Positions 32,146 through 41,696 are shown, numbered from the stretch's first letter. The stretch is 64,000 nucleotides of DNA from Alcaligenaceae bacterium (GCA_013416455.1 JACCES010000017.1:1-64000); one strand, 5' to 3'. Program-made: numbers and translations. Notes: generated from the letters alone by a model not told the origin.

Positions 32146-34305
32146 ATGAACAGTGCTTCACCCCTACCTTTGTCCGATGTGTTCGCACCGCGTTCGGTGG
32201 CGATCATCGGTGCCTCCGACGACCCCGAGCGGCTGTCGGGGCGGCCCTTGCGCTATCTGCTGCAGGCGGGGTTCACCGGCAGGATCATGCCCGTGAATCC
32301 CAATCGCCAGCAGGTGCAGGGCGTTCCCGCCTACCCCTCGATCGAGGCGCTGCCCGAGCTTCCGGACCTTGCGCTGCTGGTGGTGCCGGCCGCACGGATC
32401 AAGGAAATGGTGCTGGCCTGCGTGCGGTGCGGCATCCGGGGGATCTACCTGCTGTCAGGCGGTTTTGCCGAGATCGGCCCCGAGGGGGAAGGCCAGCAGC
32501 GTGAACTGCACGATATTGTCAGGGCCGCCGGTGTGCGTGTGCTCGGCCCGAATTGCCTGGGGGCCTTCAACACGGAAGCGCGTTTCTTCGGCACTTTCGC
32601 GACCTCTCTCGAACGCGGCCTGCCGCGCACGGGTCCCGTCGCCATCGTCAGCCAGAGCGGCGCCTATGGCCAGCACCTTGCCTATCTGGCCGCGCAGCGG
32701 CGGATCGGGGTCAGCTACCTGATCACGACGGGAAATGAACTGGATATCGAATTGAGTGAATGCCTGGGCTGGCTGGTCGAACAGCCCGGCGTGCGGGTGA
32801 TCATGGCCTATGCGGAAGGCATCCGGAACGGTCCCGGGCTGATCCGCTCGCTGGAGGCCGCGCGGCTCGCCGGCAAGGCGGTGGTCTTCCTGAAGGTGGG
32901 GCAGTCGGAAGCGGGCGCGCGCGCGGCGTCTTCGCACACGGCGGCGCTGACCGGCTCCGATCGCGTCTTCGATGCGATTGCCCGGCAATACGGGGTTTAT
33001 CGTGCGCACAGCACCGAAGAACAGCTGGATGTGGCCCAAGCCTGCGCCCGGGGCGTGTGGCCGCGGGGAAACCGGCTGGCCATCGTCAGTCTGTCCGGCG
33101 GCGCCGGCGCGCATGCCGCCGATCTCGCCGACCAGCAGGGGCTGGACGTGGCGCCGCTGCCGCAGATACTGGCGAAGCAGCTCGCGGAAATCATTCCGTT
33201 CGGCAACAGCGGAAACCCGGTCGACGTCACGGGGCAGGCGGTCAACGATCTGGAAATGTTCTCCGCCGCCTTGCGCCACGTGGCCGAATCCGGCGCCTAC
33301 GATGCGGTGTTCGTCTTCCTGACGACGGTGCCGCTGGCCCGTGCCCTGGCGGCCCCCTTGCGCAGGGCCATCCTGACAGCGACGGAAAACGTCCGTTCCG
33401 GCCGCCCCATCGTGTTGAGCATGGCCGCTGATCCGGATGTGATCCGCGATTACGAAGCGGACGGCTTCTTCGTCTTCGAGGACCTGGCGCGGGGTGTGAA
33501 GGTTCTTGGCGCGCTTGCCCATTTCGGCCGGTCATTCAACCGGCCGCCTGTGGAACACCCGAGCCCGGCGCCGGTGGGCACGGCCATTTCCGGCCAGGGA
33601 AGCCTGTCCGAGGCCACCGCCAAGAAAATGTTCGCCGCCGCGGGTATCACCGTGTTGTCGGAGGCGCTGGCCCATACCGCCGGCGATGCCGTGGCGGCGG
33701 CATCCCGGCTGGGCTTTCCCGTGGCCATGAAGATTGTGTCCGCGGACATTCTGCACAAGACGGAAATCGGCGGCGTGCTGCTGGGCGTCGACGATGCGCC
33801 GGCCGTCGCGGCGGGTTTCGATCTGATCATGCAGCGTGCCCGGCGGGCATTTCCCGGTGCGCGCATCGATGGTGTTCTGGTCAGCCCCATGGCCCCGGAC
33901 GGTCTGGACGTCATCGTGGGCACCACACGGGATCCGGTTTTCGGGCCGCTGGTGATGTTCGGCCTGGGCGGGGTGGCCGCGGAATGCTTCGAAGACGTCG
34001 CTTTCCGGGCAGCGCCGGTTTCCGGGGCGGTCGCGCGCGAAATGATCGCGGAGACGCGGGCCGCGCGGCTGCTGGCGGGCTGGCGGGGGGCGCCCGCCTG
34101 CGATGTCGATGAGGTGGCGCGTGTGATCGTCGCCTTGTCCGAAATGGCCGCCCGGCCGGGCGGCCGGATCCAGACCATGGAAATCAACCCCTTGCGCGTG
34201 CTGCCGCAAGGCCGGGGGGCCATTGCGCTGGATGCGCTGGCTGTATTCGATTCGGAAGCCGAAGCGCGGCACGGCGCCGATCAGCTATTGGGAGAGCAGG
34301 CATGA
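32146..34305 (+). CDS. Acyl-CoA synthetase (NDP-forming) family, fused alpha and beta domains
   Basis: A 719-residue protein. The first part is a CoA-binding domain (SDVFAPRSVAIIGASDDPERLSGRPLRYLLQAGFTGRIMPVNPN) followed by succinyl-CoA ligase-like domains (GPNCLGAFNT; IVSQSGAYGQHL). The last 230 residues are an ATP-grasp domain (KKMFAAAGITVLSEALAHTAGDAVAAASRLGFPVAMKI; HKTEIGGVLLGV). This is the acetate-CoA ligase (ADP-forming)/Pat-like family, which activates a carboxylic acid to its CoA ester. It is the first gene of the operon. The ATG at 32146 is preferred for its spacing from AGGA. It overlaps the next gene by four bases. Confidence 0.85.
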   Translation: MNSASPLPLSDVFAPRSVAIIGASDDPERLSGRPLRYLLQAGFTGRIMPVNPNRQQVQGVPAYPSIEALPELPDLALLVVPAARIKEMVLACVRCGIRGIYLLSGGFAEIGPEGEGQQRELHDIVRAAGVRVLGPNCLGAFNTEARFFGTFATSLERGLPRTGPVAIVSQSGAYGQHLAYLAAQRRIGVSYLITTGNELDIELSECLGWLVEQPGVRVIMAYAEGIRNGPGLIRSLEAARLAGKAVVFLKVGQSEAGARAASSHTAALTGSDRVFDAIARQYGVYRAHSTEEQLDVAQACARGVWPRGNRLAIVSLSGGAGAHAADLADQQGLDVAPLPQILAKQLAEIIPFGNSGNPVDVTGQAVNDLEMFSAALRHVAESGAYDAVFVFLTTVPLARALAAPLRRAILTATENVRSGRPIVLSMAADPDVIRDYEADGFFVFEDLARGVKVLGALAHFGRSFNRPPVEHPSPAPVGTAISGQGSLSEATAKKMFAAAGITVLSEALAHTAGDAVAAASRLGFPVAMKIVSADILHKTEIGGVLLGVDDAPAVAAGFDLIMQRARRAFPGARIDGVLVSPMAPDGLDVIVGTTRDPVFGPLVMFGLGGVAAECFEDVAFRAAPVSGAVAREMIAETRAARLLAGWRGAPACDVDEVARVIVALSEMAARPGGRIQTMEINPLRVLPQGRGAIALDALAVFDSEAEARHGADQLLGEQA

Positions 34306-35498
34306 GCGCGCATCATACTCATGAGGGGGCCGGCGCCGGGGGCGCCGCCGAAGCGCCGGCCGGGCGCGGCGAACCGGCCGGGGTATCGGAAGAGATGCTG
34401 CGGATGATAGCCGGCGCCGCCGAGGCATTCGCCCAGCCCGACGCGAACCGCAGCCGCCGTTCGCGCGATGAGCACCAGGGCTTCGATCCCGCCGTGTGGC
34501 AGGACATGGCCCGGCAGGGCTGGCTGTCCATCATGCCTGGCGAGGATCAGGGCGGACTCGGGCTGGGCCTGTCCGCCGCCTCGGCGATAGCCGAGCGGCT
34601 GGGCTATGCAGGATACTTCGAGCCCTTCGTGGATGTCGGCGTGATGTCTATTCATTGTCTATCCCTCTGCGAGGATGGGACGGCGGCGGATTTGCGCGAG
34701 CGGGCGATGGCGGGAGAAACCGTGGTGGCTGTCGCCTGGCAGGCTGAAAACGGTGGCCTGGCGCCCGAGACGCGGGCGGTCGGGGCCCGGCGGGCGGGCG
34801 ATGAATGGCTCTTGTCGGGGCGCTGCCGCCATGTGGCGCCGGCGCGGGCGGAGACCTTCATCGTGGCGGCGCATGATGGCGAGGCGGCGCGTCTGTTTGC
34901 CATCGAGCGGGACGCGGTGGGCCTGGTCATCGAGACGGAGACCGGCGCCGACGGCGTGGCGCTGGCCCGGCTGACGCTGAACGGCCTGCGGTTGCCGTCC
35001 AGCGCGCAACTGCATTGCCGCGCCCCCGTTTCCGCCGTCATGGATCAGGCGCTCTGTCTGGCGACCGTGGCCTGTGCGGCGGAAATGCTGGGCGCCATGC
35101 GCCGGGCCCTCGATCTGACGGTGGAGTACCTGGGGATGCGCAGGCAGTTCGGCCGGCGCATCGGCTCCTTCCAGGTATTGCAGCACCGTGCCGTCGATAT
35201 GTGGCTCCAGAAAGAGCTGGCGGCGGCGGCCCTGCGGGTGGCGCTCGATCAGGCCGCCGGGGGCGATGCGGGGGAAGCCGCGCTGCAACGGGCGGCGAGC
35301 AGTGTCAAAGCGCGCGCATCGCAGGCGGCGCGCCATATCGCCGGGCAGGCGATCCAGCTGCATGGCGCGATAGGCATCACCGACGAGTACGAGCTGGGCG
35401 TCTATGTGAACCGGATCCTCGCCCTGGCATCCCGTTATGGCACGGCCACCGAGCACCGCAGGCGTTTCGGGCGGCTCGTTCCCGTCCAGGAAAGGTGA
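34302..35498 (+). CDS. Acyl-CoA dehydrogenase family protein
   Basis: A 398-residue protein of the acyl-CoA dehydrogenase fold: N-terminal helical domain (AVWQDMARQGWLSIMPGEDQGGLGLGLSAASAIAERLGYAG), middle beta domain, and C-terminal helical domain (VEYLGMRRQFGRRIGSFQVLQHRAVDMWLQ; IQLHGAIGITDEYELGVYVNRIL). It probably introduces a double bond into a CoA ester using FAD. It starts within the stop of the CoA ligase gene (ATGA). Two such subunits encoded side by side often form a heteromeric dehydrogenase. Confidence 0.87.
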   Translation: MSAHHTHEGAGAGGAAEAPAGRGEPAGVSEEMLRMIAGAAEAFAQPDANRSRRSRDEHQGFDPAVWQDMARQGWLSIMPGEDQGGLGLGLSAASAIAERLGYAGYFEPFVDVGVMSIHCLSLCEDGTAADLRERAMAGETVVAVAWQAENGGLAPETRAVGARRAGDEWLLSGRCRHVAPARAETFIVAAHDGEAARLFAIERDAVGLVIETETGADGVALARLTLNGLRLPSSAQLHCRAPVSAVMDQALCLATVACAAEMLGAMRRALDLTVEYLGMRRQFGRRIGSFQVLQHRAVDMWLQKELAAAALRVALDQAAGGDAGEAALQRAASSVKARASQAARHIAGQAIQLHGAIGITDEYELGVYVNRILALASRYGTATEHRRRFGRLVPVQER

Positions 35499-35541
35499 GG
35501 AACATGGCGCTTACAGGCAATTCGATATCCAGGGGGCAGGC

Positions 35542-36726
35542 ATGCGTTTCGGCGTAAAGCAGGAAAGGGACTGGAACGCCCTGGATGATGAGACCTTCCG
35601 GGCGATCGTCAGAGAGGAATTCGAGCGGCATTATCCGGCCGAGCTGCGCTATCCGGCGCATCGGCTCCGATGGAGCCGCCTGCGCGACTGGGTCATGCAT
35701 ACCGCGGCCAAAGGCTGGATAGCGCCGGCTTGGCCCGTCGAGTTCGGCGGCATGGGTCTGGAGCCCGCGAAGCTGCTGATCTTCCTTGAGGAGCAGGAAC
35801 GCTGGGGGATCGCGCGCTATCAGGATCATGGCATCCTGATGATAGGCCCGCTGCTCATGCGCTACGGCACGCAGGCGCAGCGCGAACGCTATCTTCCGCC
35901 CATTCTTGCCGCTCAGCACATATGGTGTCAGGGATATTCCGAGCCTGAAGCGGGGTCCGACCTGGCCAGCCTGCGCACCACGGCCGTGCGGCGGACAGTG
36001 GACGGCCGCGACGGCTTCGTCATCGACGGCCAGAAAATCTGGACCACGATGGCGCATGATTCCACGCATATCTTCGTGCTGGCGCGCACCGACCCGGATG
36101 TCAAGAAACAGCAGGGCATCAGCTTCTTTCTGGTCGAACTCGGCCAGCCGGGCATCCGCGTCAGGCCGATCCGCGATCTCACCGGGCATGAGGAATTCGC
36201 CGAAGTGTTCTTCGACGGGGTTTTCGTCGGCGAGGACAGCCTGGTGGGGGAATTGAACCAGGGGTGGACGGTGGCCAAGTCGCTTCTGGGCTTCGAGCGG
36301 ATTTCCCTGGGCAGCCCGAAGTTCTGTGAATACGGCCTGCAGCAGCTGGTGCAGGTGGCCCGACTGGCCCGGGTCGACGCCGACCCGGCGTTTCTCGACC
36401 GCCTGGCCGAACTGCAGCTCGACGTCGCGCATCTGGGCGATGCCTATCTGGGATTCGCCGAGGCCCTGATACGCGGGCAGCCGCTGGGGCACGAGGTTTC
36501 GCTGCTGAAGATCTGGTCCACCGAAACATTCCAGCGCATCGCCGACCTGGCCATGGAAGTGGCCGGCCCTTTGGGCGGCCTGTCCGGTCCCGTCGAGATG
36601 GCCAATGAAAAGATCGACATTCTGGCGTTCTGGCACAAGGCCAGGCCCGCCACCATTTATGGCGGCAGCAACGAGATTCAACGCAATATTCTGGCTCGGC
36701 AGGTACTGAATCTGCCGTCGGACTAA
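35542..36726 (+). CDS. Acyl-CoA dehydrogenase family protein (second of pair)
   Basis: A 394-residue dehydrogenase: WSRLRDWVMHTAAKGWIAPAWPVEFGGMGLEPAKLLIFLEEQERW near the start, the substrate loop WCQGYSEPEAGSDLASLRTTA, and the C-terminal TIYGGSNEIQRNILARQVL. It likely pairs with the preceding protein as in heterodimeric enzymes. The first ATG of the open frame lies inside the upstream gene; MRFGVKQERDW at 35542 has AGGGGGC before it and fits the family. Confidence 0.87.
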   Translation: MRFGVKQERDWNALDDETFRAIVREEFERHYPAELRYPAHRLRWSRLRDWVMHTAAKGWIAPAWPVEFGGMGLEPAKLLIFLEEQERWGIARYQDHGILMIGPLLMRYGTQAQRERYLPPILAAQHIWCQGYSEPEAGSDLASLRTTAVRRTVDGRDGFVIDGQKIWTTMAHDSTHIFVLARTDPDVKKQQGISFFLVELGQPGIRVRPIRDLTGHEEFAEVFFDGVFVGEDSLVGELNQGWTVAKSLLGFERISLGSPKFCEYGLQQLVQVARLARVDADPAFLDRLAELQLDVAHLGDAYLGFAEALIRGQPLGHEVSLLKIWSTETFQRIADLAMEVAGPLGGLSGPVEMANEKIDILAFWHKARPATIYGGSNEIQRNILARQVLNLPSD

Positions 36727-36741
36727 CTCCTGGAGGAAGGG

Positions 36742-37539
36742 ATGACACAGAAGGCATGGCGAACCGCCATATCGAATTTTGACGACGATACCATCACGAT
36801 CGGCGGATATCGGGTAAGAGACCTGATGAAGAACCTCGATTTCGGCGGGACATTGTTCGTGCTCTATCAGCAGCGGATTCCGTCGCAGCAGGAAAGCCGA
36901 TTGCTCAACGCGCTGATGATCTCGGTCGTCGACCATGGCATCGTGGCGCCCTCGGCCGTGTCGCGCATCGTGGCGGCATCGGGCGTTCCTCTGCAGGCCT
37001 GCGTGGCCGCCGGGATACTGACCATCGGGGATGTGCATGGCGGCGCGGGCGAGCAGGTGGCGCGCCGCATACGGGAATGGGTGAGTGAGGCGCGGCAGGC
37101 GGGCACCGCCCTGAGCGACAAGGCCGCCGAGATCGTTGCAGGCGCCAAGGCGCGCAAGGAAATCATCGAAGGCTACGGCCACCCCCTGCATCCGGCGGGC
37201 GACGAACGCGTCGATACGATGGTGGAAATGGCGCGCGAAATGGGCCTGGTGGGGCCGCATCTCGAACTGGCGCTCGCCATCGAAGAACAGATACAGGCAA
37301 GGGCGGGGCGCCGGATACCTCTGAATGTCGATGGCGCGATGGCCGCCATCCTGATGGACCTGGGTTTCGACTGGCGGCTGACCCGCCTGTTCGTCTTCGT
37401 CCCGCGCGCCGCGGGAATCGCCGGCCATGCCGTCGAGGAAACCGTGCGTGAGCGCGGCTGGCGTGTCGTGGCCACGCATGACGACGTCGACTACGACGGG
37501 CCCGCGCCCCGCGAATTCCCTTCCGGAACCGATTCATAG
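36742..37539 (+). CDS. Citryl-CoA lyase / citrate synthase-like protein
   Basis: A 265-residue short member of the citrate synthase superfamily. Conserved His99 (GDVHGGAGE) and His147 (GYGHPLHPAGDERVD) and Asp197 (NVDGAMAAILMDLG) match the catalytic residues. Proteins of this length are annotated as citryl-CoA lyases and act on other 3-hydroxy-acyl-CoA or similar esters. It lies 15 bases after the second dehydrogenase with GGAGGAAGG before the ATG, so it belongs to the same pathway, cleaving or joining an acyl-CoA. Confidence 0.8.
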   Translation: MTQKAWRTAISNFDDDTITIGGYRVRDLMKNLDFGGTLFVLYQQRIPSQQESRLLNALMISVVDHGIVAPSAVSRIVAASGVPLQACVAAGILTIGDVHGGAGEQVARRIREWVSEARQAGTALSDKAAEIVAGAKARKEIIEGYGHPLHPAGDERVDTMVEMAREMGLVGPHLELALAIEEQIQARAGRRIPLNVDGAMAAILMDLGFDWRLTRLFVFVPRAAGIAGHAVEETVRERGWRVVATHDDVDYDGPAPREFPSGTDS

Positions 37540-37590
37540 GCAGCGTTGCGCAGCGTACGCATCGCATATTCATCTGAAAGGAGACTTACC

Positions 37591-38556
37591 ATGTTTCGAC
37601 CAACATATCGGCTGTCAGCGCTGGTTCTATCGTTGTGCTTCTGCGGGGCCGCCGCCGCGCAGGAATATCCGTCCCAGGCCATACGGATGGTGGTGCCCTT
37701 CCCCGCGGGCGGGGTGACCGACATCGTCGCGAGGGTGGTCTCCGCCGAGATGTCCAAAGAGCTGGGGCAGACCATTGTGGTGGAAAACATGGCCGGTGCC
37801 AGCGGCGTCATCGGTTCCGGGCAGGCGGCAAAGGCCGCCCCCGACGGCTATACCCTGCTGATGGGCAATATTTCCACCCTCGCGGTGAATACCGCGACGT
37901 TCAAGGAACTGCCCTATGACCCCATCAAGAGCTTCACCCCCATTTCCATGGTGGCCCTGCAGCCCCTGGTGGTGGCGGTGCATCCCAGCGTGCCCGCCAA
38001 GAACATCAAGGAACTCGTCGAACTGGCGGCTTCCAAGCCGGGCACGCTCAATTACGGCACCGCGGGCACGTCCATCCAGCTGGCGACGGAGCTTTTCAAC
38101 AGCATTGCCGGCATCAAGATGGTGCACGTTCCCTACAAAGGCAGCGCGCCGGCCGTGACCGACCTGGTCGGCGGCCAGATCGATGTTCTGTTCGATCCGT
38201 TTGTGTCGCTCTATCCGCAAGTGGCCGCGGACAGGGTGCGCGGCCTGGCTGTCACGACTTCCAAGCGTTCGTCGCAGGCGCCCGAGCTGCCCACCGTCGA
38301 GGAAAGCGGCTATGCCGACTACGACGTCAGTTCCTGGCAGGGAATCGTGGTCCCCGCCGGCACGCCGGAGCCCATCATAGAGAAGCTGCATGCGGCAATC
38401 GACAAGGCGCTCAACATGCCCGAAGTGCAGAAGCAGCTGGCCGACCGTGGCGTACAGGCCACGCCGACTTCCCGCAAGGAGTTCACGGAATACATCGCTT
38501 CGGAAATCGAACGCTGGCAACGGGTGGCCAAGGAAGCCGGCGTCCAGCCGAACTGA
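37591..38556 (+). CDS. Tripartite tricarboxylate transporter substrate-binding protein (Bug family)
   Basis: A 321-residue periplasmic receptor with a signal peptide (YRLSALVLSLCFCGAAAAQE). The Bug family start follows (YPSQAIRMVVPFPAGGVTDIVAR), then AAPDGYTLLMG, HVPYKGSAPAVTDLVGGQID and GTPEPIIEKLHAAID. Such proteins capture carboxylic acids for uptake or sensing. Its place in the acyl-CoA operon suggests it binds the operon's substrate acid. No tctAB membrane genes are nearby. Confidence 0.92.
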   Translation: MFRPTYRLSALVLSLCFCGAAAAQEYPSQAIRMVVPFPAGGVTDIVARVVSAEMSKELGQTIVVENMAGASGVIGSGQAAKAAPDGYTLLMGNISTLAVNTATFKELPYDPIKSFTPISMVALQPLVVAVHPSVPAKNIKELVELAASKPGTLNYGTAGTSIQLATELFNSIAGIKMVHVPYKGSAPAVTDLVGGQIDVLFDPFVSLYPQVAADRVRGLAVTTSKRSSQAPELPTVEESGYADYDVSSWQGIVVPAGTPEPIIEKLHAAIDKALNMPEVQKQLADRGVQATPTSRKEFTEYIASEIERWQRVAKEAGVQPN

Positions 38557-38599
38557 TCAACCAGGCGTAAACAACACAATACGAGGCACGGGCGGGACC

Positions 38600-39358
38600 A
38601 TGTTTTCACTCGAAGGAAAGACCGCACTCCTGACCGGCAGCGCCCGGGGCCTGGGGCTGCAGATGGCGCTGGGCCTGGCCCGGCAGAAGGCCAGGGTGGT
38701 GCTCAACGGGCGCAATGCGGCCGCGCTCGAAGAGGCCGTCGACATCATCCGGGCCGAAGGGGGGCGGGCCGAGGCGCTGGCCTTCGATGTTTCGCAGCCG
38801 GATGACGTGCGTCAGGCCATGCTGGAACTGGATCGCCGCTGCGGCGCTCTGCACATCCTGGTCAACAATGTGGGGATACGGGACCGCCGCAGCCTGTTCG
38901 AGTTCGAACAGGCTGATCTGAGGCGCATGCTGGACGTCAATCTCATTGCGCCCTTCATGTTGTGCCGCGAGGCCGCCGAACGCATGATCCAGCGCGGGGA
39001 AGGGGGGCGCATCGTCAATGTCACTTCCATCGCCGGCCCGATCGCCGCGGCGGGCGACGCCGCCTATACCGCCGCGAAAGGCGGTCTGGCGGCGCTGACG
39101 CGCGCCCTTGCGGCGGAACTGGGCCGGCACGGCATCACGGTCAATGGCGTGGCGCCCGGCTTCTTCGAAACTGAAACCAATGCCGCCGTGGCGGCGAATC
39201 CGGGGGTGGGGCGCATGCTCCAGCGGCGCACTTCATTGGGGCGCTGGGGCAGGCCCGCCGAAATCGCCGGCGCCGTCGCGTTTCTTGCTTCCGACGCCGC
39301 TTCTTATGTAACGGGCGAGATCATCACCGTGGATGGCGGATATCTCGCGCATTTCTAG
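38600..39358 (+). CDS. SDR family oxidoreductase
   Basis: A 252-residue short-chain dehydrogenase with TGSARGLG, NNVGIRD, the catalytic Ser in NVTSIAGP and YTAAKGG, and GEIITVDGGY at the end. The sequence is close to 3-oxoacyl reductases and gluconate 5-dehydrogenases. It is the last gene of the acyl-CoA operon and likely handles a hydroxyacyl or keto intermediate. The large open frame before this ATG is a shadow of the receptor gene. Confidence 0.87.
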   Translation: MFSLEGKTALLTGSARGLGLQMALGLARQKARVVLNGRNAAALEEAVDIIRAEGGRAEALAFDVSQPDDVRQAMLELDRRCGALHILVNNVGIRDRRSLFEFEQADLRRMLDVNLIAPFMLCREAAERMIQRGEGGRIVNVTSIAGPIAAAGDAAYTAAKGGLAALTRALAAELGRHGITVNGVAPGFFETETNAAVAANPGVGRMLQRRTSLGRWGRPAEIAGAVAFLASDAASYVTGEIITVDGGYLAHF

Positions 39359-39359
39359 C

Positions 39360-39374
39360 GTCAACAGGCCCTAG
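39360..39374. repeat. Short repeated motif GTCAACAGGCCCTAG, copy 2
   Basis: These 15 bases are identical at 63714-63728. On the minus strand the motif reads CTAGGGCCTGTTGAC and includes the TAG stop codon of the glutathionyl-hydroquinone reductase gene. The other copy likewise includes the stop of a minus-strand gene. Confidence 0.55.
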
Positions 39375-40342
39375 CCCCGGCCCGGTGCCCGTTCCAGATC
39401 CAGGACCGGGCCGAGCGGCACGATGCCGTTGGGGTTGATGCTGGGGTGGCTGCGGTAATAGTGCTGCTTGATGTGATCGAAGTTGACGGTGCCGGCCACC
39501 CCCGGCCACTGGTAGAGCTCACGGGTATAGCTCCACAGGTTTTCGTAATCGGCGAGGCGCTTCAGGTTGCACTTGAAGTGGCCGTGATACACGGCATCGA
39601 AGCGGATCAGCGTAGTGAACAGGCGCCAGTCGGCCTCGGTGACGCGCTCGCCGAGCAGATAGCGCCGGCTTCCCAGCCGGACTTCGAGTTCGTCGAGATA
39701 GGCGAACAGCTTGGCGACTTCCTGTTCGTATATGTCCTGGGCGGTGGCAAAGCCCACTTTGTAGACACCGTTGTTGACGGCATCGTAGATTTCGGCGTTG
39801 ATGGCGTCGATCTGCGTGATCAGGTCCGCCGGGGTGTAATCGCCTTCCCTGGCGCCCACGCCATCGAAGGCCGAATTGAGCATCCGGATGATTTCGGACG
39901 ATTCATTGTTGACGATGGTGTTGCGTTCGCGGTCCCAGAGCACGGGCACGGTAACACGGCCACTGTAGGCCGGCTGCGCCCGAAGATAGACTTCGTACAG
40001 ATAATCGGCCTGCCCGACAGAGTCTGCCACCACTCCGGGGCCAGGCTCGAAAGTCCAGCCGTTCTTCCCCATATAGGGGTTCACGACGGATACGCTGATC
40101 ATCTGTTCGAGCCCTTTCAAGGCGCGCAGGATCAATGTGCGGTTCGCCCACGGGCAGGCCAGCGATACATAGAGGTGGTAGCGGCCGGCCTCGGCCTTGA
40201 ATCCGCCGGTGCCGCCGGGGCCGGCGCCGCCGTCGGGGGTGACCCAGTTGCGGAACTGCGCGTCGCTGCGCACGAAGCGCCCGCCCGTGCTTGCCGTGTC
40301 ATACCACTGGTCATGCCATTTTCCGTCTACCAGAAGTCCCAT
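39371..40342 (-). CDS. Glutathionyl-hydroquinone reductase
   Basis: A 323-residue member of the Xi-class GST (YqjG/ECM4) family. Features are MGLLVDGKWHDQWYDT with GGRFVRS at the start, the catalytic Cys63 in LACPWANRTLILR, and SVVNPYMGKNGWTF. It removes glutathione from glutathionylated quinols. It stands alone, convergent with the SDR gene; a YceI gene lies 58 bases upstream of its start on the same strand. Confidence 0.93.
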   Translation of the reverse strand: MGLLVDGKWHDQWYDTASTGGRFVRSDAQFRNWVTPDGGAGPGGTGGFKAEAGRYHLYVSLACPWANRTLILRALKGLEQMISVSVVNPYMGKNGWTFEPGPGVVADSVGQADYLYEVYLRAQPAYSGRVTVPVLWDRERNTIVNNESSEIIRMLNSAFDGVGAREGDYTPADLITQIDAINAEIYDAVNNGVYKVGFATAQDIYEQEVAKLFAYLDELEVRLGSRRYLLGERVTEADWRLFTTLIRFDAVYHGHFKCNLKRLADYENLWSYTRELYQWPGVAGTVNFDHIKQHYYRSHPSINPNGIVPLGPVLDLERAPGRG

Positions 40343-40399
40343 ATCGATTCCTTGTGGGGCGGCATCCCCGCAAGAGGATGCGCTGCCGCATTTGCAGTT

Positions 40400-40969
40400 T
40401 TACTCGACGAGGGCTTCGAGCGCGATGTCCAGCGTGACTTCGTCGCTGACGCCCGGCGCGAACTTGCCGGCGTTGAATTCGCTGCGCTTGATCACCGCCG
40501 TGGCGTTGGCGCCGATGGCGTCCTTCTTCATCATGGGATGGGCGCCGCTGAAGAAGGAAGTCACGGTCAGGGTGACCGGCTTGGTGATGCCCTTGATCGT
40601 CAGATCGCCTTCGATGCTCACGGGCTTGTCGCCGTCGAAGACGACCTTGGTCGACTTGAAGGTGGCCGTGGGGAACTGGGCGGTGTCTAGGAAGTCGCCG
40701 CCCTGGATGTGGCCATTGAATGGTTCGAAGCCCGTATCGACGGATTTCATGTCGATGGTGACGTCGACCTGGGCCTGTTTTGCTTCCTTGTCGAACACGA
40801 CCGTGCCGGTGGTCTTGTTGAAGCGCAGGATCTGCTTGGACAGCCCCATGTGGTCATACGAGAAGCGCGGGAAGGTGTGGGCGGGGTCCAGCACGTAGGT
40901 CTGCGGCGCGGCCAGCGCCTGACCGGCGAAGAAAGTGGCGAAAGCGGCGGCGATCAGGGTTTTTTTCAT
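40400..40969 (-). CDS. YceI family periplasmic protein
   Basis: A 189-residue exported protein with a signal peptide (KKTLIAAAFATFFAGQALAA) and the YceI fold (YVLDPAHTFPRFSYDHMGLSKQILRFNKTTGTVVFD; LTIKGITKPVTLTVT). The family binds isoprenoid quinones or related lipids. It is the last of a three-gene set with a second YceI and a cytochrome b561. The start is the ATG before KKTLIAAAF, since it begins the signal peptide. Confidence 0.92.
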   Translation of the reverse strand: MKKTLIAAAFATFFAGQALAAPQTYVLDPAHTFPRFSYDHMGLSKQILRFNKTTGTVVFDKEAKQAQVDVTIDMKSVDTGFEPFNGHIQGGDFLDTAQFPTATFKSTKVVFDGDKPVSIEGDLTIKGITKPVTLTVTSFFSGAHPMMKKDAIGANATAVIKRSEFNAGKFAPGVSDEVTLDIALEALVE

Positions 40970-41037
40970 GATGATTCCTATGTTTTGAATGGATGGGTAG
41001 GGGGTCTGCTGCCCGGGTTTGCGGTCGCCCGCGAGGC

Positions 41038-41652
41038 TCAAGGCCTGGCGACGATGTGGAACCGGATCTGGATGTCGTTGGCGACGATGCTGAAGTCGCT
41101 CCATTGGCCTTCACCGATGCCGAAATCGGCGCGCTGGAAGGTGAAGCCGCCCTCAAAGACGCCCGAGTCGCCGTCTTCCTTGAAGTCGAAGGGGGCTGTG
41201 ACTTCCTTGCTCTTGCCCTTGATCGAGAGCTCGCCGGTCACCTGGTAGCGGCCGTCGCCCAATGATTCCACCTTGCTGGACCGGAAGCTCGCCAGGGGAT
41301 GCGCGGGCAGGTCGAGCCATTCATCCTTTTCGAGTTCGGCGTTGGCTTCCGCGTAGCCGGCGTCGACGCTGGCCAGGGAGATTTCGATGGCCACTCTGGC
41401 GGCTTCGGGGTTCTCGGGATCGAAGCTGAGTTCCGGCGCCTTCAGTTCGCTGAAGGCGCCGTCCATGTTCACATTCATCTGGCTGTAGCCGAACGAGATG
41501 TGGCTGGCCCCGGCGTCAAGGGTTTTGTATTCCACCGCGTGGGCGCCGCCCGGCAGGCCGAAGCTCAATGCCGCGGCAAGGGCCAGGGGGCGGATCAGGG
41601 ACAGGCCGGCCCGGCCGCGAGGGGCCTTGCCAGTGCGCGTGATGAGATGCAT
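41038..41652 (-). CDS. YceI family periplasmic protein (second copy)
   Basis: A 204-residue protein with a long signal peptide (LSLIRPLALAAALSFGLPGGAHA), then the YceI barrel (KTLDAGASHISFGYSQMNVNMDGAFSELKAPELSFD; ELSIKGKSKEVTAPFDFKEDG). It differs greatly in sequence from the neighbouring YceI, so it is not a recent duplicate. It lies 44 bases after the cytochrome b561 gene on the same strand. An AGGATTTC site precedes the ATG. Confidence 0.9.
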   Translation of the reverse strand: MHLITRTGKAPRGRAGLSLIRPLALAAALSFGLPGGAHAVEYKTLDAGASHISFGYSQMNVNMDGAFSELKAPELSFDPENPEAARVAIEISLASVDAGYAEANAELEKDEWLDLPAHPLASFRSSKVESLGDGRYQVTGELSIKGKSKEVTAPFDFKEDGDSGVFEGGFTFQRADFGIGEGQWSDFSIVANDIQIRFHIVARP

Positions 41653-41696
41653 GAAATCCTCCGTTGTCGATTCAGATGTTTGGTGATGCCGTGCCT

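Noticed and set aside
35377-37479. 700-codon minus-strand frame
   Set aside because: Antisense to the second acyl-CoA dehydrogenase and the citryl-CoA lyase-like gene, both strongly supported; a codon-bias artefact.
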